A stretch of 64,000 bases of DNA from Desulfamplus sp. (GTDB lineage: Bacteria > Desulfobacterota > Desulfobacteria > Desulfobacterales > Desulfobacteraceae), in the NCBI GenBank assembly GCA_015231615.1, contig JADGBE010000005.1:29812-93811 (forward strand), in the 5' to 3' direction. Positions 37,701-45,369 of the stretch are shown piece by piece (position 1 is the first letter of the stretch; every line of letters starts with the position of its first letter). The position numbers were made by a program, and so were the translations under genes. The notes under the pieces are model-generated. The model did no database searches, had not been told where the DNA came from, and saw only the letters and a list, made by a program, of their open reading frames with translations.

Positions 37701-38656
37701 ATCTCTTCAAAACTTACAGGAGCTGTAAATAGAAGCTCTGTATAACCCCTTGGATCAACAATATGCTGTAAATCTCCTGATAATGCTTGATCAGGAGATA
37801 TGATAATTGGGTTGTTATCTTTTATTGTGTAGCATCTTATTCCAGCAAACTTAAATTCAGGAAAGGTGCTAAACTCTACAATATCTTTTGTCTCAATACT
37901 CTGTTCACTACCAAGTGCCGACAAAATACCATAGTTTGCAATCAATCTTATTTTGCTATCTAAAGGAAGCTCGTTTGTGGGATATATAAGCCATGTTGTA
38001 TCAACTTTTATCTCTCTATTTTTTTCTCCTATGCTGTTATTATTTTCTATCCCTTTTTTAGAACTCTGAACCTGAACAGGATTGTTATAAAGAGAATCAT
38101 TTTCAAGAGAAAATATAATCTTTTGAGAAACAGAACCTTTAGTTACGGGTTGATTAAAGTGGAGTGCAATTACAGGAGTTCCAGGGGTTCTCCATGTGCG
38201 AAATTCGTAATAGGAGATTGAAGGACGCCGTGTTATAAATGTGTGAACAAAAGGCTTTGCAAGTGTTACACCATCTTGAGTCATAATTCCTGGGTTTACG
38301 GTAACTCTATATTTAGTTGCCAACTTCATTCTGTCAGAAAGATCAATATTAAATGAGAGGTCAGAAGAATTTAGCCATCTCCACTGACCTTTGAGTTCAG
38401 GAGTTATTTTGATTGGTAATTCACTCGCATCTCTTTCCATTTTCCCAATAGGAACAACCTTTTGGTCAAATTGAATCACAATTTGGTTTTGGTTATCAAT
38501 ATCCTCACCAGATGGAACTACTCTTGTAATTGTAAGAGGTTCTTTTGAAGCACTCTCTGCATGAACGGTCTTAGAACATGATATTAGAAATAGAGGAGAT
38601 AAAATCAAAATAGAGATAAAAATAGCAATTACGGTAGCAAAAAATGAGTTCTTCAT
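31739..38656 (-). CDS. Giant alpha-2-macroglobulin-family lipoprotein
   Basis: Predicted protease-trapping protein of 2305 residues. The N-terminus is a signal peptide ending in a lipobox (FLISC, Cys about 27), so it should be membrane anchored in the periplasm. MG domains follow; the thioester motif YPYGCWEQ has its Cys at 1661, and the helical thioester domain includes QFQAPNGGMAYF. Bacterial homologues are usually 1500-1900 residues; the excess comes from low-complexity insertions. These are five 10-residue repeats QELEKVADSV (DNA 35821-35960), a palindromic repeat-encoded peptide at about 471-495, and Asn/Ser/Gly runs near the C-terminus. The usual partner pbpC is not adjacent. Confidence 0.92.
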   Translation of the reverse strand: MKNSFFATVIAIFISILILSPLFLISCSKTVHAESASKEPLTITRVVPSGEDIDNQNQIVIQFDQKVVPIGKMERDASELPIKITPELKGQWRWLNSSDLSFNIDLSDRMKLATKYRVTVNPGIMTQDGVTLAKPFVHTFITRRPSISYYEFRTWRTPGTPVIALHFNQPVTKGSVSQKIIFSLENDSLYNNPVQVQSSKKGIENNNSIGEKNREIKVDTTWLIYPTNELPLDSKIRLIANYGILSALGSEQSIETKDIVEFSTFPEFKFAGIRCYTIKDNNPIIISPDQALSGDLQHIVDPRGYTELLFTAPVSFEEIKDNVIFLPDLAQGQKDYNPWANSYNNYGLNFPHTKGELYGVAFPQYLKAWQQYTIMEKISGFAKTQVSQKDDNIEKSQQAIEKKIGVRDMFGRTLVEPIDFTFYTDHRKAGYQILHETGVLEKDIDSEVPVAVTNIDEMTISYNVLTSPISSPPIPLPNGEEDNNYSLPLGRGGEGQTKAVQTAPDFQKTIVKSNLRVQDIAYFTPLSVREMLNNNSGAVYGKVVSTSPVVEKNERDTVFFTVVTPWQIHAKVGHFNTLVWITSLVTGEPVSGVTVTVHRDLVENLTLNSQPIAESITDENGVAMLPGMVVLDPTRETFNDSWEYGHQRLIVKAVKNNDDKAAKTIAGKSGQNSDLAIMPLTYSHDFSVSLWRVSDGNISSNTEPKYAHIHAWGTTPQGIYKAGDSIDYKIYVRDQNNNTFTPPPQSGYNLTITDPTGKNIFEQKDITLSEFSAFHGQYTVPKNGAIGWYRFSLSASFLDRSWEPLKVLVTDFTPSPFKVSTELNGDLFKPEDTLNIETSANLHSGGPYSDASARVTVRLKEILFEPDNPIANGFIFYKSAGGNESDFATHNEDNENRVKLANSNQELEKVADSAQELEKVSDSVQELEKVADSVQELEKVADSVQESEEEYNEGDEVEYPSDVPELLLEKTATLDDQGILKNSLPLSNILDSSTNISSNSAKLSSEANVSSELNRQQMQPISTISYGRIEVESAVKDDRGRSVSNLKTATYIGRDLFVGLKSLKWVYESGKPAMIQAIVVDGNGNPVEKKEFKVIIQHRVTKAARIKGAGNAYLTKYINEWVNTEEKTRISTLEPLEFNFNPSEPGDYRIVAKINQNSVASQNKNPSNTQIVSNEISTPHISSISTWVTGKGQVLWQSPDDYSLSIIPERKEYKAGETAKYLVKNPFPGAYALISLERYGVLRQWVQRLENSTQVLEVPLNSDDVPGFFLSVTIVSPRVWDNKGGSLKSPTEIPPPLDGVDLGKPTFRLGYVETKVKESEHDIKVTVKPEKLIYKPSDMVKVALHAENGLKDQDSRKIELAVAVLDESVFDLIASGRDHFDIFKGFHTLDGLDVENYSLLTNIIGRRKFEKKGASVGGDGGAGLKMRSNFKYVSYWNPSIITDENGNADIEFKAPDNLTGWKIFAIAVDKIDSMGLGDGSFKVNRPTEIRPVMPNQVTLGDSFEAGFNIMNRTDKPRTLQVSIKMENPDSKVHNVQSKENEENIITEQIELMPFKRKTVFLPVSKESIKSSGTITFTAKAQDELDGDAITHTLKVNKKSSPITVLNYGMIPSKKTQNIVEHLLYPENIDTDIGETRVTFYPTVIGNMEEAFRYMAKYPYGCWEQKISKAVMASHFMELKDYLKAGTFLWEEAPQLPDKTLQLASQFQAPNGGMAYFTPDDNYVCPYLSAYTALTFWWLKERGFKVPQDVEQKLWDYLATLLRKDVFPTFENGGNIGRRYSSGMASTVRAVALAAFANSGKINISDITRYEPHVKDMSLFGKAHFLMAAIKVKGVESIAKNIWDMILSSANYSSGKVVFSETLDTEFGTILESELRTQGAILSAIVQYGQINYEQINKTQKGNNANPQMTKKNKAAEAKKDNAEEAREVAFKLVRTITETRGRDESGENTQENIFCMNGLADYSAKYERFENNSGGKITASQNGENNGDDKITVAQNSKITIEQNGVGENSIQAKATLNHEVRGEEVMGIATFKSLKDAPVKLIKNITQSDLGKKADIVITRDISENSGVINKLEDTNNGGNASKNTNKAGTIYYSAGMSYSPKDDFTQPINAGMEIRREYSVEINGKWELLNSNDNNLNGDLTTSNNNDKATGSNSNSPVNINQGDLVRVDIFLSLPAARNFPVINDPVPGGLEPVNRDLATASVIDAEKAESLLPEGSWWFKLPNWYEFNESRWSFYHQEIGHDFVRYYADYLPAGNYHLSYITQAIAKGNFTAMPTHTEEMYNADIFGKGTAQKIVISESSKQ
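35821..35960 (-). repeat. 30-bp tandem repeats encoding QELEKVADSV
   Basis: Four full copies and one degenerate copy of a 30-bp unit (first unit begins CTTGAACAGAATCAGCTAC), in frame inside the alpha-2-macroglobulin gene. The first two copies are identical and the others differ by a few bases, as expected of slippage expansion. Copies are contiguous without spacers. Confidence 0.95.
37171..37246 (-). repeat. Two-hairpin GC-rich palindromic element, in-frame copy 2
   Basis: A 76-bp relative of the elements at 12246 and 38959, inside the alpha-2-macroglobulin gene. It encodes SPPIPLPNGEEDNNYSLPLG and then RGGEGQ. Read on the coding strand it has the same orientation and the same reading frame as the copy in the receiver/histidine kinase. 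Confidence 0.85.
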
Positions 38657-39115
38657 ATCAAAATACCTCCTTAGTGAATAACTTCTACCCTAAAGGGTAG
38701 AGGTTTCAATAGTCTTTAATTAGATAACCTATCCTTCAAAGAATCCTTATATATCAATTCAATAGCCTGTCAATATTCATAAATTCTGAGGCAAAAAACT
38801 GCCCCTTTTAACGCTTTTGTGTTGGTTCTCTTTCATGATCGGAATAAGTGAATTGTCAATTTCATGTGATTGACCTGCAATTTCCTCTTTGCCATATTCC
38901 ATATCATTCTGTATATTGAAAATATTTCAGGTCTAATTCTACTTTGTTATATTACTTCGCCTCACCCCTAACCCCCTCTCCTTGGGAGAGGGGAATAATA
39001 TAATTCCCTCCCCTTGGGGAGGGCGGGGTGGGGCTATAAATTGAGTTTAAAGGCTGATTTCTGCCATGTCAATTTATAAAAACTCTAATGCAGTATATAT
39101 GGAGAAAAATCAAAA
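38657..39115. other. Intergenic region between divergent alpha-2-macroglobulin and receiver/MBL genes
   Basis: About 460 nt. Next to the alpha-2-macroglobulin start is a palindrome TCTACCCT-aa-AGGGTAGA (38686-38703) that could be an operator. Further on is the palindromic element at 38959-39035. The remainder shows no gene; both promoters must lie here but I see no strong pair of boxes. Confidence 0.6.
38959..39035 (+). repeat. Two-hairpin GC-rich palindromic element, intergenic copy
   Basis: The least constrained copy shows the structure best. Outer arms are GCCTCACCCC and GGGGTGGGGC, hairpin one is CCCCTCTCCTTGGGAGAGG (plus GG), an AT spacer contains AATAATATAATT, and hairpin two is CCCTCCCCTTGGGGAGGG. 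The same order is found in the two genic copies. It lies about 80 nt before the downstream gene start. Confidence 0.88.
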
Positions 39116-41779
39116 GTGATAGAAAAAAAGCCCAAAATACTGGTTGTTGACGATCAAAAAATTAATATTCACATACTCGTAAACTTGCTGGCAGCTAACT
39201 ACAGGATCATAGTTGCTGAGAGTGGCCGGCAAGCATTAAAAATGGCTCAATCTGAACCTTCCATAGATATGATTCTGCTGGATGTTATGATGCCTGAGAT
39301 GGACGGTTTTGAAGTGTGTAAACGATTGAAGGCAAACGAGACTACAAAAGACATTCCTGTTATCTTTATTACTGGAAAAGGGCAGGAGATAGATGAGATT
39401 AAAGGATTGGAGGCAGGGGCTGTAGATTATCTAACCAAACCTTTTAGTCCTACTATACTATCTGCCAGATTACGTATCCACTTGTCTATGGCTAATCAGA
39501 AACAGCTCCTTGAAAAAGAGGTTAGTTTGCGTACAGGCGAACTTTTAAAAACACAGGACGCCCTCAGAAAAGCCATGGGAAACCTTCTAACTATAACGGT
39601 CGGACAAGGTGTTTATTGGTTGCAAGTGCCTGAAGTGGGTCTAAGAATACTCTGCGGCTGTCCCGGAGAAGTAGTCAAGCTCCTTATGCGAAAAGGGCTT
39701 AATAGCCCTGCTGTTAAAGATGGTATCAGCTTTGAAACAGGACCCAACGCTATCCTCCTTTCCGATTTGCTGGTACAGAACGGAAGATTTGCCAACCTGG
39801 CGGAATTTCCGGTACTTCAAATGCTCTACAGACAGGGCATGGCGATACCCGGCCATCCTAACAACTCAGGACGCAAACCTATACTTATAGGTTCTGCTGA
39901 TCAAGTTAAATCTCAACTTGAATATATACATCGCGGCAATTACGGTCTTCTCTCCATGGAAGAGATTCTGGCTTCAGGGATTGATCAAAAAACCGCTGAA
40001 ATTATAATGCGGATCAAGTTGAAGTTTGCCTTTGGTCAGATTCGAGAACCGAGTGCATTTTTGGAGACTATTGTAGTAGATAAAATGCCAGTGGAAATCT
40101 GCAAAGGAGTTTTTGTTCAACGTATTGATTTTAACAAGTTTCGTTTTACTTACAGGGGAGAAAGTGCTGATATTGATCTGAACCTGCCAAATAAAGTGCT
40201 ATACACATCTCCATACCCTTTACCTTATCATCGTGTGCAACGCTACTATTTTGCGGTAATACACACAGGAGAAGGAGATGGATGGGATACTGAACGTCCT
40301 AGCATGGGTAGTGTTATCATGTTTCAGGGACGAATATATCTCATTGATGCCGCCCCTGGTGTTCTCAATACTCTCAACGCCCTGGGCATCGACATTAGTG
40401 AAGTGGAGGGGATTTTTCACACCCATGCCCATGATGATCATTTTGCTGGCTTACCTGATCTGATAAGGACGGATCGGCGGATAAAATATTATGCCACACC
40501 TTTGATCCGTGCCTCGGTTGCCAGAAAATTTGCCGCCCTCATGTCCATTGAAGTGGATAAGTTTGGACAATTTTTTGACATTCATGATCTTAAATTCGAT
40601 ACATGGAACAGACTCGGCGGATTAGAAGTCATGCCCATTTACTCCCCCCATCCTGTGGAAACAAACCTGTTTATGTTCCGTGCCTTAGATGGAACAGGTT
40701 ATAAGACCTACGCCCATTGGGCAGATATTTCATCTTTCGAGGTTCTTGATAAAATGGCAGGCGAAGGAGAGGCTGATGTTCCCATGGATTTTATTGAAAG
40801 AGTTAAAAAAGCGTATCTGCATCCGGCGGATCTAAAAAAATTAGACATAGGAGGAGGACTTATCCATGGTTCTGCCCTCGATTTTCTCAACGATCCATCA
40901 AAAAGGTTAATTCTATCGCACTTTGCTCGTAGATTGACTACAAAAGAGATGGAAATCGGTTCTGAAACATCTCTGGGTGCTATCGACATCCTGATCCCTG
41001 GAGAGCAGGATCATCGTCGACAAAGAGCATTCTACGCTCTTAAAGATTTATTTCCTGAAACTTCTGACGATGATATTCGAATGCTTCTCAATGGGCATAT
41101 AAAAGAATACAACGCGGGTACTATAATCAGCCGACACGATGAAAATAGCTCTGTCGTAGAAATGATCGTTACTGGCAGGGTGCTATATTTGAATGCAGAG
41201 CATGGGGTAAATAATCACCTCGGATTCGGTTCTTTCATTGGTTTAAGACAGATATTAGACGATGGCATCATGGACAATGGGACATACAGGGCTGCTTCTC
41301 ACACAGCGACAATCCTTATACCCTCTATTCTGTTCAGGATATTTCTGGAAACTAACGGCATTCTGGAAAAGCTTGCAGGACGTCTGGAGAAGATTCGGTT
41401 TCTGCGAGGAACATGGTTATTTGGAGAACAGACTTCATTTTCCTTTCTAAATACCCTTTCGCAATCCTTAAGTTCGGTTTGGTTACCAGACAAAGCATTT
41501 GTCAATATAGAGGATGAATCCTGTCTATGGCTCATTAAAAAAGGTCGGATTATGATGAGAGATACTTCAGGAGAACTTCTTGAAACATTAAATCCTAATG
41601 CGTTTTTTGGTGAACACCGACACTTTCGCACTGTTGATATAAGGTGGAGCTTTCAGGCAAGCGGCGAGTGCATACTCATCCGTATTCCATGGTGCATGAT
41701 TCTGGATGCCCCTATCGTCCTCTGGAAGTTGCTGGAGGTTACTGAAAAGAGATTACGTCTCTCTTCAGTAACCATTTGA
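39116..41779 (+). CDS. Receiver / metallo-beta-lactamase / tandem cyclic-nucleotide-domain protein
   Basis: An 887-residue multidomain protein. Residues 1-125 form a receiver (KILVVDDQKINIHIL, MILLDVMMPEMDGFEVCKR, AVDYLTKPF). Residues about 150-350 form an unrecognised domain with VYWLQVPEVGLRILCGCPG. Residues about 365-630 form a metallo-beta-lactamase fold with HTHAHDDH (metal residues H437, H439, D441, H442). Two cNMP-binding-like domains follow (about 655-770 and 775-885). The GTG start has GGAG 11 nt upstream. The gene looks more GC-rich than its neighbours, hinting at a different history. A phosphorylation- and ligand-controlled hydrolase is plausible; substrate unknown. Confidence 0.82.
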   Translation: MIEKKPKILVVDDQKINIHILVNLLAANYRIIVAESGRQALKMAQSEPSIDMILLDVMMPEMDGFEVCKRLKANETTKDIPVIFITGKGQEIDEIKGLEAGAVDYLTKPFSPTILSARLRIHLSMANQKQLLEKEVSLRTGELLKTQDALRKAMGNLLTITVGQGVYWLQVPEVGLRILCGCPGEVVKLLMRKGLNSPAVKDGISFETGPNAILLSDLLVQNGRFANLAEFPVLQMLYRQGMAIPGHPNNSGRKPILIGSADQVKSQLEYIHRGNYGLLSMEEILASGIDQKTAEIIMRIKLKFAFGQIREPSAFLETIVVDKMPVEICKGVFVQRIDFNKFRFTYRGESADIDLNLPNKVLYTSPYPLPYHRVQRYYFAVIHTGEGDGWDTERPSMGSVIMFQGRIYLIDAAPGVLNTLNALGIDISEVEGIFHTHAHDDHFAGLPDLIRTDRRIKYYATPLIRASVARKFAALMSIEVDKFGQFFDIHDLKFDTWNRLGGLEVMPIYSPHPVETNLFMFRALDGTGYKTYAHWADISSFEVLDKMAGEGEADVPMDFIERVKKAYLHPADLKKLDIGGGLIHGSALDFLNDPSKRLILSHFARRLTTKEMEIGSETSLGAIDILIPGEQDHRRQRAFYALKDLFPETSDDDIRMLLNGHIKEYNAGTIISRHDENSSVVEMIVTGRVLYLNAEHGVNNHLGFGSFIGLRQILDDGIMDNGTYRAASHTATILIPSILFRIFLETNGILEKLAGRLEKIRFLRGTWLFGEQTSFSFLNTLSQSLSSVWLPDKAFVNIEDESCLWLIKKGRIMMRDTSGELLETLNPNAFFGEHRHFRTVDIRWSFQASGECILIRIPWCMILDAPIVLWKLLEVTEKRLRLSSVTI

Positions 41780-41887
41780 CTGCTGTTGGTCTATTACCTG
41801 ACCAGCGGCTACAATTAATGTCCGATTGAAATTCCAGAACAAGACTTAAAATTCATGGGGACAATCTGTTTTAACGATTATCTGATT

Positions 41888-44488
41888 TTATTTTTTCTTA
41901 ACACTTGCGAGGTTCTCGTCTTTATTAACGCTAACAGCTTTGTCATTCTTTTTAACAACCACAGTTTGCTCATCTTTCTTAACGTTTACAGTGTTATCAT
42001 CTTTCTTAACAACCACAGTTTGCTCATCTTTCTTAACGCTTACAGTGTTATCATCCTTATTATCAACCACAGGCTCTTCGTCTTTTTTTACCGATGGAAA
42101 AGAGAAAACATCTTTAAGTAGCACTGTCTCTATGGTTTTAAGAACTGAAATCTCTTTAGGATTAAGGTTGTCGTCAGCATTGGCAATAGCATTTGCAAAT
42201 TCAACCGCTGTAATGCGGTCTTCTTTATCAGGAAGTAAATCTGCAAGAGTTGCAAGGGCAAGCTCTTTATCTTTTTCCATAATAGCAGACTGCTCACGGA
42301 TCATATTTTTAAGTTTTTCAAATTTAATTTTTTTAAACCTTTCATCAGTTCTTATATATGCTTCTGCTGCCCCATAATGACTCATACCCATAATGCTGTC
42401 TGCTTTTGTAACAGCGACAATAATGCGGATAATTGCCTCTTCAAAACCTCCCTTTTTCATTGCAGTATGCCAAAATTGCGTCTGAATCTCCTCAAAAAGT
42501 TCTGTCTTTTTCTTTTTAATAGCAAGGTCTCTCTCTTCAGATTGACTTTCAGGATTAAAGAATAGAGATTTTGACCAATTATTTCCATACATACTATAAA
42601 ACATAGTTTCCAATAGATTATCACGAGTTTCGCGATAGAGGTCCAAAGTATCAACAATCATATCTGAAATATGTTTCTCCATTTTAGTAAAAGCATTATC
42701 TTTTTTTGCCTGAAATCTACCCGCCTTTACTATATTGACCAAACTTTTAATCGGACGCATCATGGGATTCATGTCAGAGTATATATATCTCTCAACTCTT
42801 AAAGGATGCATTTGACGTATTATCTCGGCAGAAAACTCAGAAGAGAACATTCTTACCCAGGGACTGAGGAAATCCTGATACATCTTATCGTTAAAGCTGG
42901 AAATAGACGATACAGACTGAAAAGCCTCTTCCTCTTCTTCGCCATCGTCCATATCTGTAATATCTTTAATATCCCTCTCAATGAACTTTACCCCGTGATC
43001 TTGAAGCCAGGGCTGACTCGGAGCCTCCTGAATCACCATCTCGTAAAGACCGGGTGATAAAAATTCAATTGCTTCAACACACCCTATTATCTCTTTATGC
43101 TCTTTTTGATTTACCTTGCTTGATACAAAAATACCTAAATGTCCAACATCATCATGGAGCATATAGATAATTACCTGCCCGAATTTTTTAATCTCTTCAG
43201 TTGTTTTATAAACTCTTGGTATCCAGTTGAGAGCCTGCTGCGGAGGCGTTATATTATCTCCTTTAGATGCAAATACCAAAATCGGGCTTTTGAAATTTTT
43301 AAGATTTATATATCTGTCCTCATGGAGTTTTAAAAAGCCTTGTTGAAGCTTATCACTTATAAAAAGATGGCTTACGATAAAGTGTATCTCTTCACGGCTC
43401 AACAAGAAAAAACCACCCCACCACTTTTCAAAATCAAGAAACCGCTGCTCTTCTGTATCAACTTTTGAATATACGTTGTATAGCTTGCTCCATAGAGTAT
43501 TGGCAGGATTTAGACCTTCAAAACCTTCAACAAGTTGGGCACCGTCAAATTTACCATTTCCAAGATCGCTTGATAATGAAGATAGCCAGCTTCCGCCAAA
43601 AAGACCACCACGATAACGCATTGGGTGTCCGCCTTTGACTCCTCCCCAATATGAGAGTGGTGATCCGTTTAATACAAGCGGACCTGTAACATCAGGTCTG
43701 TCAGCAGCCACAAGAGATGCAGCCCAGCCAGCCTGACAGTTGCCGATAATAGCGGGTTTAGGGGCATTTGGATGCAGCCTGAATACCTCTTCGAGAAAAT
43801 GCACCTGACACTGCTGAACATCTGCAATTGTTTGACCGCGCATAGGTTCTGTAAAAAACATCATAAAATAGACAGGGTAACCCGCTCTCATTGCAACGCC
43901 GATTTGAGAATCCATTTTTGAACCGCCGATTCCAGGTCCATGACCAGCTCTTGGATCCATTACAACAATAGGGCGTTTATTCGGGGCAATCGGTTTGTCT
44001 TTTGGGGGTGTTGTGATATGTGCTTCAGGTTTGAATCCAACTATTCTTACCAACTGGTAATTTACAGGCTTCTCTCTTTTCCTGCCATCACTTATCACTT
44101 CATAATCAAATACAAGAACAGGAGGCTGTCCTTGGTGTAGGTGTTCAAGATAGCCATTGCCTCTTTTTCTTAGAATATCCAAAAATAGAGTTGATCTTTG
44201 GGCAGCATCTATCATGTAGTCATATCCATCTTCATAAATAGCTGAAATTTTCTCTAAAGGAGTTGGTATAAAAGCAGGGTTTATAAAAGAATTAAATGTC
44301 ATTTTAAATGATTCTTGCATATCAGACGGCTTTATAAAACTGTCCAACACTTTCTGCATTGACTCTGACATATTAAATGGACTCATAAAAGAGTTAAAAT
44401 TTTTCTGCATTGACTCTGACATGTTAAATGGACTCATAAAAGAGTTAAAATTTTTCTGCATTGACTCTGACATATTAAATGGATTCAT
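41888..44488 (-). CDS. DUF3141 protein, PHA-synthase-like alpha/beta hydrolase with terminal repeats
   Basis: An 866-residue member of the DUF3141 family related to poly(3-hydroxyalkanoate) synthases. The core (about 90-450) has VVMDPRAGHGPGIGGSKMDS, a nucleophile-like elbow IGNCQAGWAASLVAADRP, LNGSPLSYWGGVKGGHPMRY and VFASKGDNITPPQQA. The N-terminus has three 17-residue repeats of the type PFNMSESMQKNFNSFMS, resembling phasin helices. The C-terminus has three 18-residue Lys/Asp-rich repeats (DDNTVSVKKDEQTVVVKK). It is the last gene of the phaR-phaJ transcript, supporting a role at PHA granules; catalytic activity is uncertain. Confidence 0.87.
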   Translation of the reverse strand: MNPFNMSESMQKNFNSFMSPFNMSESMQKNFNSFMSPFNMSESMQKVLDSFIKPSDMQESFKMTFNSFINPAFIPTPLEKISAIYEDGYDYMIDAAQRSTLFLDILRKRGNGYLEHLHQGQPPVLVFDYEVISDGRKREKPVNYQLVRIVGFKPEAHITTPPKDKPIAPNKRPIVVMDPRAGHGPGIGGSKMDSQIGVAMRAGYPVYFMMFFTEPMRGQTIADVQQCQVHFLEEVFRLHPNAPKPAIIGNCQAGWAASLVAADRPDVTGPLVLNGSPLSYWGGVKGGHPMRYRGGLFGGSWLSSLSSDLGNGKFDGAQLVEGFEGLNPANTLWSKLYNVYSKVDTEEQRFLDFEKWWGGFFLLSREEIHFIVSHLFISDKLQQGFLKLHEDRYINLKNFKSPILVFASKGDNITPPQQALNWIPRVYKTTEEIKKFGQVIIYMLHDDVGHLGIFVSSKVNQKEHKEIIGCVEAIEFLSPGLYEMVIQEAPSQPWLQDHGVKFIERDIKDITDMDDGEEEEEAFQSVSSISSFNDKMYQDFLSPWVRMFSSEFSAEIIRQMHPLRVERYIYSDMNPMMRPIKSLVNIVKAGRFQAKKDNAFTKMEKHISDMIVDTLDLYRETRDNLLETMFYSMYGNNWSKSLFFNPESQSEERDLAIKKKKTELFEEIQTQFWHTAMKKGGFEEAIIRIIVAVTKADSIMGMSHYGAAEAYIRTDERFKKIKFEKLKNMIREQSAIMEKDKELALATLADLLPDKEDRITAVEFANAIANADDNLNPKEISVLKTIETVLLKDVFSFPSVKKDEEPVVDNKDDNTVSVKKDEQTVVVKKDDNTVNVKKDEQTVVVKKNDKAVSVNKDENLASVKKK
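41897..42075 (-). repeat. 54-bp tandem repeats, lysine-rich C-terminus of DUF3141 gene
   Basis: About three units of 54 bp, each encoding 18 residues such as DDNTVNVKKDEQTVVVKK; two units are almost identical and the last has diverged. They are contiguous and in frame. Confidence 0.85.
44336..44488 (-). repeat. 51-bp tandem repeats at the DUF3141 gene start
   Basis: Three contiguous 51-bp units encoding (N/S)PFNMSESMQKNFNSFM. The first two differ by only a few bases and the third has diverged (KVLDSFIKP). A fourth weak unit (SDMQESFKMTFNSFI) follows. Confidence 0.9.
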
Positions 44489-44506
44489 AAATTTATATCC
44501 TTTACA

Positions 44507-44926
44507 CTATTTCTTTTTAGGTGGACTTACAAGGGCTGTGCCATCAATCACTATAACGCCATTTTGGTTAAAACATTGAGTTTTGAGATTAACTTTGTTC
44601 TTTTCGCTTTTTATCTCAATAACTTCAACTCGTGCGGTTATTGTATCTCCTATACGAACAGGGGCTAAAAATTTATAATTCTGCTCAAGGTATATTGTTC
44701 CGGGTCCTGGTATTTTCATTCCAATAACTGTTGAGATAAAACTACCCACCAAAATACCGTGGGCAATTCTGCCTTTAAAAAAGGTATTTGCTGCATACTG
44801 TTCGTTAATGTGTGCGGGATTCATATCACCGCTTACACCTGCAAAAAGATAAATATCTGCCTCTGAAACTGTTTTTGCAAACTCTTCAAAATCGCCAATT
44901 TTAAGCTCTTCTATTGTTCTTGCCAT
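44507..44926 (-). CDS. phaJ: MaoC-like (R)-specific enoyl-CoA hydratase, PhaJ type
   Basis: Hotdog-fold hydratase turning enoyl-CoA from fatty-acid breakdown into (R)-3-hydroxyacyl-CoA, the monomer for PHA synthase. The 139 residues include YLFAGVSGDMNPAHIN with the catalytic Asp and His (D34, H39), RIAHGILVGSFISTVIGM and YKFLAPVRIGDTI. The length is typical of PhaJ. It sits between phaR and the DUF3141 gene with gaps of 17 and 18 nt, one operon. Confidence 0.9.
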   Translation of the reverse strand: MARTIEELKIGDFEEFAKTVSEADIYLFAGVSGDMNPAHINEQYAANTFFKGRIAHGILVGSFISTVIGMKIPGPGTIYLEQNYKFLAPVRIGDTITARVEVIEIKSEKNKVNLKTQCFNQNGVIVIDGTALVSPPKKK

Positions 44927-44943
44927 AATTAAATTCCCCCCTC

Positions 44944-45369
44944 CTATTTTTGTTTAGATGTTTTTTTTGTAAAACTTGAAAAGTCCATTCTTGAAAAATC
45001 CATGCCCATTTCAAGATAGGCATTGTAGGCATTTATCTGGTCGTCCATTCGTTTGCGGTAATCTAAATAATTTGCAATGCTTTTTTCTAAATATTTTTCA
45101 AAAAACTCATGCAAAAGATTCTCGCCAAACTGAATTATAAGATGCAAAAGAGAGACTGGCAAAAGCCCTTTAGCATCTTTGGCTTTATTCATAATGATCT
45201 GTGTTAATACTAATGCAGTTACATCTTCGCCTGTATTCACATCAGTAACCTCAACTCTAAATCCCTTTTTAACAAGCTCTGCAACATCTTCTAACGTAAT
45301 ATATGCACTCTTATCTGTGTTGTATAATCTTCTGTTTGGGTATTTTTTTATAGAAATTTTATTTGGCAA
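44944..45369 (-). CDS. phaR: PHA synthesis regulator PhaR
   Basis: DNA-binding repressor that also senses PHA granules. The 141 residues start with the PHA-accumulation-regulator DNA-binding domain: IKKYPNRRLYNTDKSAYITL, then VAELVKKGFRVEVTDVNTGEDVT and LTQIIMNKAKD. The rest is helical with FGENLLHEFFEKYLEKSIANYL. The length is shorter than in Cupriavidus-type PhaR (about 180). It is the first gene of the minus-strand operon and faces the phasin promoter, which has a TGC-N3-GCA palindrome fitting PhaR sites. Confidence 0.92.
   Translation of the reverse strand: MPNKISIKKYPNRRLYNTDKSAYITLEDVAELVKKGFRVEVTDVNTGEDVTALVLTQIIMNKAKDAKGLLPVSLLHLIIQFGENLLHEFFEKYLEKSIANYLDYRKRMDDQINAYNAYLEMGMDFSRMDFSSFTKKTSKQK

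Noticed and set aside
41940..42377. A 145-residue reading frame opposite the DUF3141 gene
   Set aside because: Its repeats are the complement of the lysine-rich tail of the real gene.
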